Assembly: GCA_035633755.1 (NCBI GenBank)
Contig: DASQEH010000053.1
Location: 1-64,000, forward strand
Source: DASQEH01 sp035633755
GTDB taxonomy: Bacteria; Actinomycetota; Actinomycetes; Propionibacteriales; Nocardioidaceae
Direction of reading: 5' to 3'
DNA length: 64,000 bases
Each line of letters begins with the position of its first letter. Position 1 is the stretch's first letter. Positions 24,504-32,562 of the stretch are shown here, one piece after another. The position numbers were made by a program, and so were the translations under genes. Under the pieces are notes generated by a model that saw only the letters and a program-made list of their open reading frames with translations, had not been told where the DNA came from and ran no database searches.

Positions 24504-26206
24504 GCGACGACCGGAGGGTCTGGGACTTCGTCATCGTCGGCGGTGGCTCGGCGGGGTGCGCCCTGGCGAACCGGCTGAGCGCGGACCCGGCCAACTCCGT
24601 TCTGGTGCTCGAGGCAGGCCACTCCGACTACCGATTCGACCCCCTCATCCAGATGCCGGCCGCTCTCCCCATCCCCATCGGCAACCGCTTGTACGACTGG
24701 AAGTACCGCACCGAGCCAGAGCCGTTCATGGACGGGCGCCGGGTGTATCACGCCCGCGGCAAGCTCCTCGGAGGCTCCAGCAGCATCAACGGCATGATCT
24801 TCCAGCGGGGCAACCCGCTCGACTACGAGCGCTGGGCGGCCGACCCGGGTATGGAGTCGTGGGACTACGCGCACTGCCTGCCGTACTTCAAGCGTATGGA
24901 GACCTGCACCGAGGGCGCCGACGCCTGGCGTGGCGGCAGCGGTCCGCTCGTGCTCGAGCGTGGACCGGCCACGAACCCGCTCTTCCAGGCGTTCTTCGAG
25001 GCAGCGCAGCAGGCGGGGTATCCGCTCACGCCCGACGTCAACGGATATCGCCAGGAAGGCTTCGGCCGGTTCGATCGCAACGTGAACCGCGGTCGCCGGC
25101 AGTCGGCCGCGCGTGCCTACCTGCACCCGGTCCTGAGCCGGCCGAACCTCAAGGTGGAGACGCTGGCGCTGACGACCAGGGTGATCTTCGAGGGCAAGCG
25201 TGCCGTGGGGGTCGACTACCTGCGCTTCGGCCGGCAGAAGCGGCGGGCACGAGCTCACGATGTGATCTTGTGCGGCGGAGCGATCAACTCGCCGCAGCTG
25301 CTCCAGCTGTCCGGCGTCGGCAACCCCGATCAGCTCAGGGCGCTGGGCATCGACGTGGTCCACGACTCGCCCGGGGTCGGCGAGAACCTGCAGGACCACC
25401 TCGAGGTCTACATCCAGTACGCCTCGAAGCTTCCGGTGTCGATCGCTCCGGGGCTGCGCTACCGCATGCGGCCCAAGATCGCCGTCGACTGGCTCTTCTT
25501 CCGCAAAGGCCTGGGAGCCACCAACCACTTCGAGGGCGGCGGCTTCTGTCGCAGCAACGACGAGGTGCACTACCCCAACCTGATGTTCCACTTCCTCCCG
25601 GTGGCGATCCGGTACGACGGGACATCGCCGGTCAAGGGGCACGGCTACCAGGTCCACGTCGGCCCGATGTACTCCGACGTGCGGGGGACGGTGAAGATCA
25701 CCTCGAAGGACCCCAGGAAGTACCCCGCTCTGCGCTTCAACTACCTGTCGACGCCGAATGACCGCCGTGAGTGGATCGAAGCAGTGCAGGTGGCGCGCAC
25801 CATCTTGACCTCGCCGGCGTTCGAGCCCTACAACGCCGGCGAGGTGTCGCCGGGGGACTCGGTGCAGACCGACTCAGAGATCCTCGACTGGGTAGCCAGG
25901 GACGCCGAGACGGCACTGCACCCCTCGTGCACGGCCCGGATGGGAGTCGACGGCATGTCGGTGGTCGACCCCATGTCGATGAAGGTGCATGGTGTGGAGG
26001 GGTTGAGAGTCGTCGACGCCTCCGTCATGCCGTACGTGACGAACGGCAACATCTATGCGCCCGTCATGATGGTGGCCGAGAAGGCCGCAGACCTCATCTT
26101 GGGGAACACCCCTCTCCCCGCAGAAGACGTGACCTACTACCGCTATCGCGACGACATGCCGCTGTACCCGCCGACGGCTCGCGTCAGCCAAGGAAGTGAC
26201 CTCTGA
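24500..26206 (+). CDS. betA: choline dehydrogenase (GMC oxidoreductase)
   Basis: BetA oxidises choline to betaine aldehyde with FAD. The 568-residue GMC-family protein has the ADP-binding FVIVGGGSAGCALANRLS near the N-terminus, the HARGKLLGGSSSINGMIFQRGNPLDYERW flavin signature, GAINSPQLLQLSGVG (GMC signature 2), and the C-terminal HPSCTARMGVD with NGNIYAPVMMVAEKAADLI carrying the catalytic residues. The length fits BetA. It overlaps betB by 4 nt and the downstream ATPase gene by 1 nt. It probably feeds electrons to the respiratory chain at the membrane. Confidence 0.92.
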   Translation: MSDDRRVWDFVIVGGGSAGCALANRLSADPANSVLVLEAGHSDYRFDPLIQMPAALPIPIGNRLYDWKYRTEPEPFMDGRRVYHARGKLLGGSSSINGMIFQRGNPLDYERWAADPGMESWDYAHCLPYFKRMETCTEGADAWRGGSGPLVLERGPATNPLFQAFFEAAQQAGYPLTPDVNGYRQEGFGRFDRNVNRGRRQSAARAYLHPVLSRPNLKVETLALTTRVIFEGKRAVGVDYLRFGRQKRRARAHDVILCGGAINSPQLLQLSGVGNPDQLRALGIDVVHDSPGVGENLQDHLEVYIQYASKLPVSIAPGLRYRMRPKIAVDWLFFRKGLGATNHFEGGGFCRSNDEVHYPNLMFHFLPVAIRYDGTSPVKGHGYQVHVGPMYSDVRGTVKITSKDPRKYPALRFNYLSTPNDRREWIEAVQVARTILTSPAFEPYNAGEVSPGDSVQTDSEILDWVARDAETALHPSCTARMGVDGMSVVDPMSMKVHGVEGLRVVDASVMPYVTNGNIYAPVMMVAEKAADLILGNTPLPAEDVTYYRYRDDMPLYPPTARVSQGSDL

Positions 26207-27276
26207 TGGCCAAGAAGGCGTCCAGCACGTCCAGCGATGCCACCTTGGTGGTCGACGACCTGTGGAAGGTCTTCGGCCCCAATGCCGGCAAGATCATCGG
26301 CTCTCCCGACGCCGAGCTCCCCCGCCCGGAGATGCTCGCCAAGACCGGCTGTGTGGCGGCCGTCAAGGACATCTCGTTCACGGTGGCACCCGGTGAGGTC
26401 TTCGTCGTGATGGGTCTGTCCGGCTCAGGCAAGTCGACCCTCGTGCGCTGCCTGACCCGGCTGATCGAGCCGACATCGGGGACCGTCGTCATCGACGGCA
26501 ACGACATCACCAAGGCGTCGGACTCCAAGCTGCGCGACCTTCGCAGGAACTACGTGTCCATGGTGTTTCAGCACTTCGGGTTGCTGCCGCACCGGCAGGT
26601 CATCGACAACGTCTCCTACGGACTGGAGATCCGGGGCGTCGGCAAGGCCGAGCGTCGGCAGCGGGCGGCTGAGATCATCGAGCTGGTGGGGCTCAAGGGC
26701 AACGAGCACTCCTTCCCCGACCAGCTGTCCGGCGGCATGCAGCAGCGGGTTGGTCTGGCGCGTGCCCTCGCGGGGGATCCGTCGCTGCTGTTGTTCGACG
26801 AGCCGTTCTCGGCACTCGACCCCTTGATCCGCCGCGACATGCAGAACGAGGTGATCCGGCTGCAGGAGGACCTGCGCAAGACGATGGTTTTCATCACGCA
26901 CGACTTGCAGGAGGCCATCAAGCTCGGGGACCGGATCCTGATCATGCGTGACGGCGCCGTCGTCCAGGTCGGCACGCCGGCCGAGATCGTGGCCCATCCG
27001 AGCGACGCCTACGTGAAGGACTTCGTCAGCGACGTACCGAAGTCACACGTCCTTACGCTGAAGTATGTGATGCGCGAGCCGCGCCCGAACGACTCCCACG
27101 AGGGGCCCGTCATGTCGTCGGACACCATCGTGTGGCAAGCGGCACGGGCGGCGCTCGCCTCCGACCACCCGGTCCAGGTTGTGGACGACGGCCGGCTGGT
27201 CGGCATCGTGGACGACGAGGCGATCCTGCGGGTCGTCGTGGCCGAAGAGGACCCCGTCGAGAGCGTGCCGGCATGA
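26206..27276 (+). CDS. proV: glycine betaine/choline ABC transporter ATPase (ProV/OpuAA-like)
   Basis: This 356-residue ATPase has Walker A GLSGSGKSTLVR, the Q-loop FQHFGLLPHRQV, signature LSGGMQQRVGLARAL, Walker B LLLFDEPFSALDP and the H-loop ITHD. The extended N-terminus (DDLWKVFGPNAGKII) and the VQVGTPAEIVAHPSDAYVKDFV stretch are typical of the ProV/OpuAA subfamily. The C-terminal 60 residues (LASDHPVQVVDDGRLVGIVDDEAILRVV) look like a single CBS-type motif, where many ProV proteins have two for ionic-strength sensing. Start codon overlaps the betA stop by one base. Confidence 0.9.
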   Translation: MAKKASSTSSDATLVVDDLWKVFGPNAGKIIGSPDAELPRPEMLAKTGCVAAVKDISFTVAPGEVFVVMGLSGSGKSTLVRCLTRLIEPTSGTVVIDGNDITKASDSKLRDLRRNYVSMVFQHFGLLPHRQVIDNVSYGLEIRGVGKAERRQRAAEIIELVGLKGNEHSFPDQLSGGMQQRVGLARALAGDPSLLLFDEPFSALDPLIRRDMQNEVIRLQEDLRKTMVFITHDLQEAIKLGDRILIMRDGAVVQVGTPAEIVAHPSDAYVKDFVSDVPKSHVLTLKYVMREPRPNDSHEGPVMSSDTIVWQAARAALASDHPVQVVDDGRLVGIVDDEAILRVVVAEEDPVESVPA

Positions 27277-29282
27277 GCACGCTCGCGACCAGCAAGAGCA
27301 GGCCCGTCGACACCGGACTCGTCCCGTTTCTACGGTCACAGGGAACGTTGCTGTCGCTGCTGAGCGTCATCGTGCTCTGGGTCGTCGTCTGGGCGATGAC
27401 CCGGGGCAGCAGCACGCTGGAGATCGGCGGCGCCGACATCACAGACGCCCATCGATGGTTCACTCGCCGTGCGGAGCAGATCGAGGGGGCGGCCACCGCT
27501 GGCACCAACCCCTTCTTCGCCGTGACCAATGCGGCCGCCGACGCCCTGAACTGGGTGGTGGACACCCTGCAACGGCTCTTCACCGTTGCGGCGCCCCCTC
27601 GGCCCGTGCCTGAGATCGGCTGGCTCGGCATCGTGGCGATCGCCGGCTGGGTCACCTTCGCCATCGCGGGCTGGCGGTACGTGCTGCTCGTCGTCGGGTC
27701 CCTCCTCGTGTTCGGCTTCCTCGGGGTCTGGGAGGCGAGCGTCGACACCTTGATCGTGACGTTCGTGTCGGTCGGCCTGGCCGTCGCCGTCGGCGTGCCG
27801 ATCGCCATCTGGATGGCTCACAGCAAGGTCGTGACCGCCGTGGTCACCCCGGTGCTCGACGTCATGCAGACGATGCCGTCGTTCAGCTACCTGCTCCCCA
27901 TCGCCATCATCTTCGGCATCGGTCCGGCGGCCGCCGTCGTCGTGATCTTCATCTATGCGGCCCCGCCGGTGATCCGGATCACCGCCCATGGAATCCGGTC
28001 GATCTCGGCCTCGACGCTGGAGGCCACGGAGTCCCTCGGTCAGACGACCTGGCAACGGCTGTCCAAGGTCGAGCTGCCGATGGCTCGCAAGACCATCATC
28101 GTCGGGGTGAACCAGACGACGATGGCGGCGCTGGCCATGGCGATCATCGCGGGATACATCGACAGCCCCGGGCTCGGGCAGAACGTGTTGTCGGCACTGC
28201 AGCGTAACCAGCTGGGCAACGCCGCCGTCGCCGGACTGGCGATCGTGTTGATGGCCATCATGCTCGACCGCACCACGACCGCGGCGAGTGAGCGATCCAA
28301 TCAGGCTCTCGCTGCTGAGAAGGCGGACCCGAAGTGGCGTCGCATCGGGCTCCTCGGGGGAGGAGTCCTCGCCGCGGTGGCGGTGTGGTTGTCGCACACG
28401 CGGCAGGACTTCAACGTCTTCCCGTCCTCCCCTGACGTCGGAACGCCCATCGCCAACGTCGTCGACGACTTCGCCAGCTGGTTGCGGAGCGACCTGTCGG
28501 CTTTCACCGGCTCCATTCAGGTGAAGTTCACGACCTACTTCCTCAATCCGCTCCAGGACCTGATCGCCAACTCGCCGTGGTATGTCTCCGGCGTGGCGAT
28601 CCTGGCGATCGCGGCGATCATCGGCGGATGGCGGGCGCTGGCCGTCAGCGCTGTATGCCTCACCGGCATCTACTTCCTCGACCTGTGGAACAACGCCATG
28701 GTCACCATCACATCGGTGCTGGTCGCTACGGTCGTGGTGATGGTCATCGCCGTGGTCCTGGGCGTGGCGATGGGACGCAGTAAGCCGGCGGACGCGGTGA
28801 TCCGGCCGGTGCTGGACGCCGCCCAGACCATCCCCGCGTTCATCTACCTGATCCCCATCTTGATCCTGTTCCTGCCCAACCGGTTCACCGCGATCGTGGC
28901 AGGGGTCATCTACGCGGTACCGGTTGCTACCAAGCTCATCGCCGACGGCATCCGGGCGGTGAGCCCCACGACTGTCGAGGCTGCCGAGTCCGCCGGCACC
29001 AGCCGCCTGCAGATGATCACGAAGGTCCAGCTGCCCATGGCCAGGTCGTCGCTGGTGCTGGCAGCCAACCAGGGGTTGCTGTACGTGCTGTCGATGGTCG
29101 TGCTCGGCGGCATGGTCGGCGCGGGGGCGCTGGGCGGAGACATCGTCACGGGCTTCCGCCAGACCAGCTTCGTCGGCCGAGGGCTCGCCGCCGCGGTTGC
29201 CGTGGTGCTCATCGGCATCATGCTGGACCGGATCACCTACTACGGGGCTCAGCGGACGAAGACAACTGCGTCCGCACACTAA
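27273..29282 (+). CDS. proW: fused double permease of the glycine betaine/choline ABC transporter
   Basis: The 669-residue protein contains two complete ProW-like permease modules in one chain. The first (about residues 160-335) carries DVMQTMPSFSYLLPIAIIFGIGPAA and the EAA loop EATESLGQTTWQRLSKVELPMAR. The second (about 480-665) carries DAAQTIPAFIYLIPILILFLPN and EAAESAGTSRLQMITKVQLPMAR. Standard ProW proteins have a single module and form homodimers, so one chain could supply the whole transmembrane pore. ATG 27273 overlaps the ATPase stop (ATGA). At least twelve hydrophobic segments are visible. Confidence 0.9.
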   Translation: MSTLATSKSRPVDTGLVPFLRSQGTLLSLLSVIVLWVVVWAMTRGSSTLEIGGADITDAHRWFTRRAEQIEGAATAGTNPFFAVTNAAADALNWVVDTLQRLFTVAAPPRPVPEIGWLGIVAIAGWVTFAIAGWRYVLLVVGSLLVFGFLGVWEASVDTLIVTFVSVGLAVAVGVPIAIWMAHSKVVTAVVTPVLDVMQTMPSFSYLLPIAIIFGIGPAAAVVVIFIYAAPPVIRITAHGIRSISASTLEATESLGQTTWQRLSKVELPMARKTIIVGVNQTTMAALAMAIIAGYIDSPGLGQNVLSALQRNQLGNAAVAGLAIVLMAIMLDRTTTAASERSNQALAAEKADPKWRRIGLLGGGVLAAVAVWLSHTRQDFNVFPSSPDVGTPIANVVDDFASWLRSDLSAFTGSIQVKFTTYFLNPLQDLIANSPWYVSGVAILAIAAIIGGWRALAVSAVCLTGIYFLDLWNNAMVTITSVLVATVVVMVIAVVLGVAMGRSKPADAVIRPVLDAAQTIPAFIYLIPILILFLPNRFTAIVAGVIYAVPVATKLIADGIRAVSPTTVEAAESAGTSRLQMITKVQLPMARSSLVLAANQGLLYVLSMVVLGGMVGAGALGGDIVTGFRQTSFVGRGLAAAVAVVLIGIMLDRITYYGAQRTKTTASAH

Positions 29283-29328
29283 CTGTCCGCACCGCGCCCG
29301 GTGGTCTGGACTCGATGAAAGGGCAACT

Positions 29329-30291
29329 ATGCGACACATTGGTAGGACGACCTGGCTCGGCTGCGTGGTGCTCGCGGGCTCGGCGGCGCTGGCCGGCTGC
29401 GGAGGAGACATCGAGGAGACTCCGAGTGCGAGCGGCGGTGAGGACTGCGGCACCGTCAAGATGGCCATCAACCCGTGGGTGGGCTACGAGTCCAACGCCC
29501 ATGTGATGGGCCAGGTCGCTGCGACGCAGCTCGGCTGCACGGTCGACTATGTCAACCTCGACGAGCAGACCTCCTGGCAGGGGTTCGGCACGGGGGAGGT
29601 CGACGTGATCGCGGAGAACTGGGGTCACGAGGCGCTCGCCAAGAAGTACATCGAGAAGGAGAAGACCGCCCAGGACGCCGGCTACACCGGCATCGACGGC
29701 GTCATCGGCTGGTATGTGCCGCCGTGGATGGCCGAGGAGTACCCCGACATCACCGACTGGCGGAATCTGAACAAGTACTCGGACATGTTCAAGACGACCG
29801 AGTCCGGCGACAAGGGGCAGCTTCTCGACGGGGATCCTGGCTACGTGACCAACGACGAAGCCCTGGTCAAGAACCTCGATCTCAACTACGAGGTCGTCGT
29901 GGGTGGCAGCGAGGCCGCGCTGATCGAGGCATTCCGTTCTGCGGAGGAGAACAAGACCCCGTTGCTGGCCTATTTCTACCAGCCACAGTGGTTCTTCAAC
30001 GAGATGAAGCTGGTGAAGGTCGACCTGCCCCCGTACAAGCCCGGCTGCGACGCCGACCCCACGGAGGTGGACTGCGACTACCCGCCCTACAAGCTCAACA
30101 AGGTGGTATCCACCACGTTCGCCGAGTCGGGTAGCCCCGCCTACGACCTGGTGAAGAACTTCCAGTGGACTGCGGAGGACCAGAACACCGTGTCCAAGTA
30201 CATCTCCGAGGACGGCATGGACCCCGACGCCGCAGCCGACAAGTGGATCGCCGACAACCAGGACATGGTCGACACCTGGCTCGGCGCCTGA
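29329..30291 (+). CDS. proX: glycine betaine/choline-binding lipoprotein of the ABC transporter
   Basis: This 320-residue solute-binding protein of the OpuAC/ProX family has a signal peptide ending in the lipobox LAGC (Cys24), so it is anchored outside the cytoplasmic membrane. Aromatic residues likely to cage a quaternary ammonium group occur in INPWVGYESN, IAENWGHEA, VIGWYVPPWM and YFYQPQWFF. GAAAGGG precedes ATG 29329, 46 bp after the permease gene. It completes an importer that would supply choline or betaine to the catabolic enzymes beside it. Confidence 0.92.
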   Translation: MRHIGRTTWLGCVVLAGSAALAGCGGDIEETPSASGGEDCGTVKMAINPWVGYESNAHVMGQVAATQLGCTVDYVNLDEQTSWQGFGTGEVDVIAENWGHEALAKKYIEKEKTAQDAGYTGIDGVIGWYVPPWMAEEYPDITDWRNLNKYSDMFKTTESGDKGQLLDGDPGYVTNDEALVKNLDLNYEVVVGGSEAALIEAFRSAEENKTPLLAYFYQPQWFFNEMKLVKVDLPPYKPGCDADPTEVDCDYPPYKLNKVVSTTFAESGSPAYDLVKNFQWTAEDQNTVSKYISEDGMDPDAAADKWIADNQDMVDTWLGA

Positions 30292-30315
30292 CCCTGACGC
30301 GACCGTGTAGCGGGG

Positions 30316-30346
30316 CACCCTTCCGGTCACGGCAGTGACAGGGGTG
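30316..30346 (+). terminator. Candidate terminator hairpin after the betaine operon
   Basis: CACCC (30316-30320) can pair with GGGTG (30342-30346) and GTCAC (30326-30330) with GTGAC (30335-30339) around a GGCA loop, separated by an asymmetric internal loop. It begins 25 bp after the substrate-binding protein stop. There is no T-tract. Confidence 0.4.
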
Positions 30347-30383
30347 GGGTGCGACGTCTCGCGGGGATGACTACGGTGCTCGG

Positions 30384-31382
30384 ATGCGCGCGCCCTCCAT
30401 GCGGTTGGTCGTTCCCCACTTCGGGGAACGACCGCCGTACTTCCCCCTTGTCGTCAAGAGCATGGCGTCCAACCCCGACGTCCACTGGCTCATGTTCACC
30501 GACCGACCGGTCGACGACGCGCCGCCGAACCTCGCGGTGCACCAATGCTCGTTCGAAGACCTGGCGGCGCGGATCCGGGCCCACTTCCCTTTCGAGGTCT
30601 CGCTCGAGCGCCCGTACAAGCTGTGTGACTTCAGGCCCGCCTTCGGGGAGATCTTCGGCGAGGAGCTGGCCGGGTACGACTTCTGGGGCCACTGCGACAT
30701 CGACGTGGTGTTCGGCCGGATCCGCGATCATCTGCCTGCTGAGGCGTTCGAAGCCGACAAGATCTTGTTCCAGGGCAACTTCTCCCTGTACCGCAACACG
30801 GCCGAAGCGGCCCGGTGGTACCGCCACGAGGTAGGGAAGATCAGCTACCGCAAGGCCATGACCAGCCCGGCTGCCGAGCACTTCGACGAGTGGGCCGGCA
30901 TGTTCTACGTCATCGAAGACCTCGGCGTGCCGTACTGGCAGGAGGAGACCATCTTCGACCTCGTCTTCAGCAGGTACCGGACCCGCGCGCAGTTCCCACC
31001 CGGCCGCGATCCGCGCCGCTATGCCTGGGAGGCCGGCGAGGTGTGCGAGTACCGGCTCGAGAAGGGACACGTCGAGCGTCGTACCGCGCTCCTCGTGCAC
31101 ATCCAGAAGCGCACCATGCGGGCACCGGGCGCCGAGGTGGTCGCGGCGGACAGGTACTGGATCGACGCCAACGGCTTCGCGATGCAGGGACGGGTCACCC
31201 CGTGGGCGGTCCGTGCGGCGAGGTTCGCCATGGGCCCGGAGGCGCTGTCGTTGTACCGCCGCAGGGTCGAACGCAGCCTCGGTCGGCGCGCCGCCCGCAG
31301 GGCAGCCGGTGAGCCGTCACCTGCGCTGGTGGCCACGCGTTCGTGGCTGCAGCGGCTGAGGGTGGCACCCGGGGAGGCCTAG
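30384..31382 (+). CDS. DUF6625 family glycosyltransferase-like protein
   Basis: This 332-residue protein matches the DUF6625 pattern seen in polysaccharide and LPS-type gene sets. It shows RLVVPHFGERPPYFPLVVKSM, LERPYKLCDFRPAFGEIFGEELAGYDFWGHCDIDVVFGRI with a DxD-like acidic motif (HCDIDV), and FQGNFSLYRNTAEAARWYRHE. A nucleotide-sugar transferase role is likely but no substrate can be named. No other cell-surface gene is nearby. Its TAG shares the palindrome CTAG with the stop of the convergent mdh. Confidence 0.75.
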   Translation: MRAPSMRLVVPHFGERPPYFPLVVKSMASNPDVHWLMFTDRPVDDAPPNLAVHQCSFEDLAARIRAHFPFEVSLERPYKLCDFRPAFGEIFGEELAGYDFWGHCDIDVVFGRIRDHLPAEAFEADKILFQGNFSLYRNTAEAARWYRHEVGKISYRKAMTSPAAEHFDEWAGMFYVIEDLGVPYWQEETIFDLVFSRYRTRAQFPPGRDPRRYAWEAGEVCEYRLEKGHVERRTALLVHIQKRTMRAPGAEVVAADRYWIDANGFAMQGRVTPWAVRAARFAMGPEALSLYRRRVERSLGRRAARRAAGEPSPALVATRSWLQRLRVAPGEA

Positions 31383-32371
31383 CCGATCAGGCCGAGCTCC
31401 CGGACGGCGTCGCGCTCCTCGCTCAGCTCGGCGGCGCTGGCGTCGATGCGGCTGCGAGAGAACTCATCGATGTCGAGTCCCGAAACGATCTGCCAGCTCC
31501 CGTCGGCCGTGGTGACAGGGAAGGACGAGACCAAGCCCTCAGGCACGCCGTAGGAGCCGTCGGACACCACCGCCATCGACGTCCAGTCGCCGGCCGCGGT
31601 TCCACGCAGCCAGTCACGAGCAGCGTCCACCGTCGCGCTGGCCGCGCTGGCCGCGCTGGAGGCTCCGCGCGCCTCGATGATCGCCGCGCCGCGCTTCTGC
31701 ACAGTCGGGATGAAGTCCTCTTCGAGCCACTGCTGGTCGTCGACCGCCTCGGCGGCGTTCCGGCCACCCACCTCGGCGTGGAAGATGTCGGGGTACTGCG
31801 TCGCGGAGTGGTTGCCCCAGATCGTCATCTTCGCGATGTCGGTCACCGAGGCGCCGGTCTTCTTCGCCAGCTGCGCGAGCGCCCGGTTGTGGTCGAGGCG
31901 GGTGAGCGCGCTGAAGCGCTCCGGCGGGATGTCGGGAGCATTGCTGAGCGCGATGAGCGCGTTGGTGTTGGCGGGGTTGCCGGTGACCAGGACCCGGACG
32001 TCGTCGTCGGCGCACTCGTTGAGCGCCTTGCCCTGACCGGTGAAGATGGCGCCGTTAGCCTCCAGCAGGTCACCCCGCTCCATCCCCTTGGTGCGCGGCC
32101 GGGCGCCGACGAGCAGCGCCAGGCTCACCCCGTCGAAGATGGTCGCTGCGTCGTCGCCGGTCTGCACTCCCGCCAGGGCGGGGAAGGCGCAGTCGTCCAG
32201 CTCCATCACCACGCCTTCGAGCGCCTTGAGGGCAGGGGTGATCTCGAGCAGTCGCAGCTCCACGGGGGTGTCCGGCCCGAAGATCGCTCCGCTCGCGATC
32301 CGGAACAGGAGGCTGTAGCCGATCTGGCCGGCAGCACCGGTCACGGCGACCTTGACGGGGGTTGCGCTCAC
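31379..32371 (-). CDS. mdh: malate dehydrogenase
   Basis: This TCA-cycle enzyme interconverts malate and oxaloacetate with NAD+. The 330-residue protein is of the cytosolic-type MDH group common in actinobacteria: VAVTGAAGQIGYSLLFRIASG (NAD loop), LEITPALKALEGVVMELDDCAFP, VTGNPANTNALIA, LTRLDHNRALAQLA and the catalytic-His region IWGNHSATQYPD. It is divergent from icd with 191 bp between. In relatives it often lies shortly after folD-DUF3017; here the one-carbon island separates them. Confidence 0.97.
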   Translation of the reverse strand: MSATPVKVAVTGAAGQIGYSLLFRIASGAIFGPDTPVELRLLEITPALKALEGVVMELDDCAFPALAGVQTGDDAATIFDGVSLALLVGARPRTKGMERGDLLEANGAIFTGQGKALNECADDDVRVLVTGNPANTNALIALSNAPDIPPERFSALTRLDHNRALAQLAKKTGASVTDIAKMTIWGNHSATQYPDIFHAEVGGRNAAEAVDDQQWLEEDFIPTVQKRGAAIIEARGASSAASAASATVDAARDWLRGTAAGDWTSMAVVSDGSYGVPEGLVSSFPVTTADGSWQIVSGLDIDEFSRSRIDASAAELSEERDAVRELGLIG

Positions 32372-32562
32372 AGCTGGCTCCTGGGTCGATGGAGGTCACA
32401 CGAGCGATCGCGACCGGGACCACTCGCAGCAGGGACTACGGACGCTAGCAAGCCGGGCGTGGTCGGGCAGCCTGGGGGCCATCGCAGCAGACCGCTTCGA
32501 CGGGGCACCTCGGCTGGGATATCTTGCGCACAAGCCTTCCGCCACCGAGACCCGGAGATCGC

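Noticed and set aside
27336..29471. 711-codon minus-strand open frame opposite the permease gene
   Set aside because: Composition is dominated by Asp, His, Arg and Gly with no recognisable fold; the plus strand encodes a clear membrane permease.
12963..31378. Integrative element or prophage carrying the island
   Set aside because: No integrase, transposase, phage gene, tRNA or matching direct repeats were found at either edge.
30384..31382. DUF6625 gene as part of the betaine island
   Set aside because: A glycosyltransferase-like protein has no evident part in betaine metabolism, and a hairpin separates it from the transporter operon; it is probably just a neighbour.
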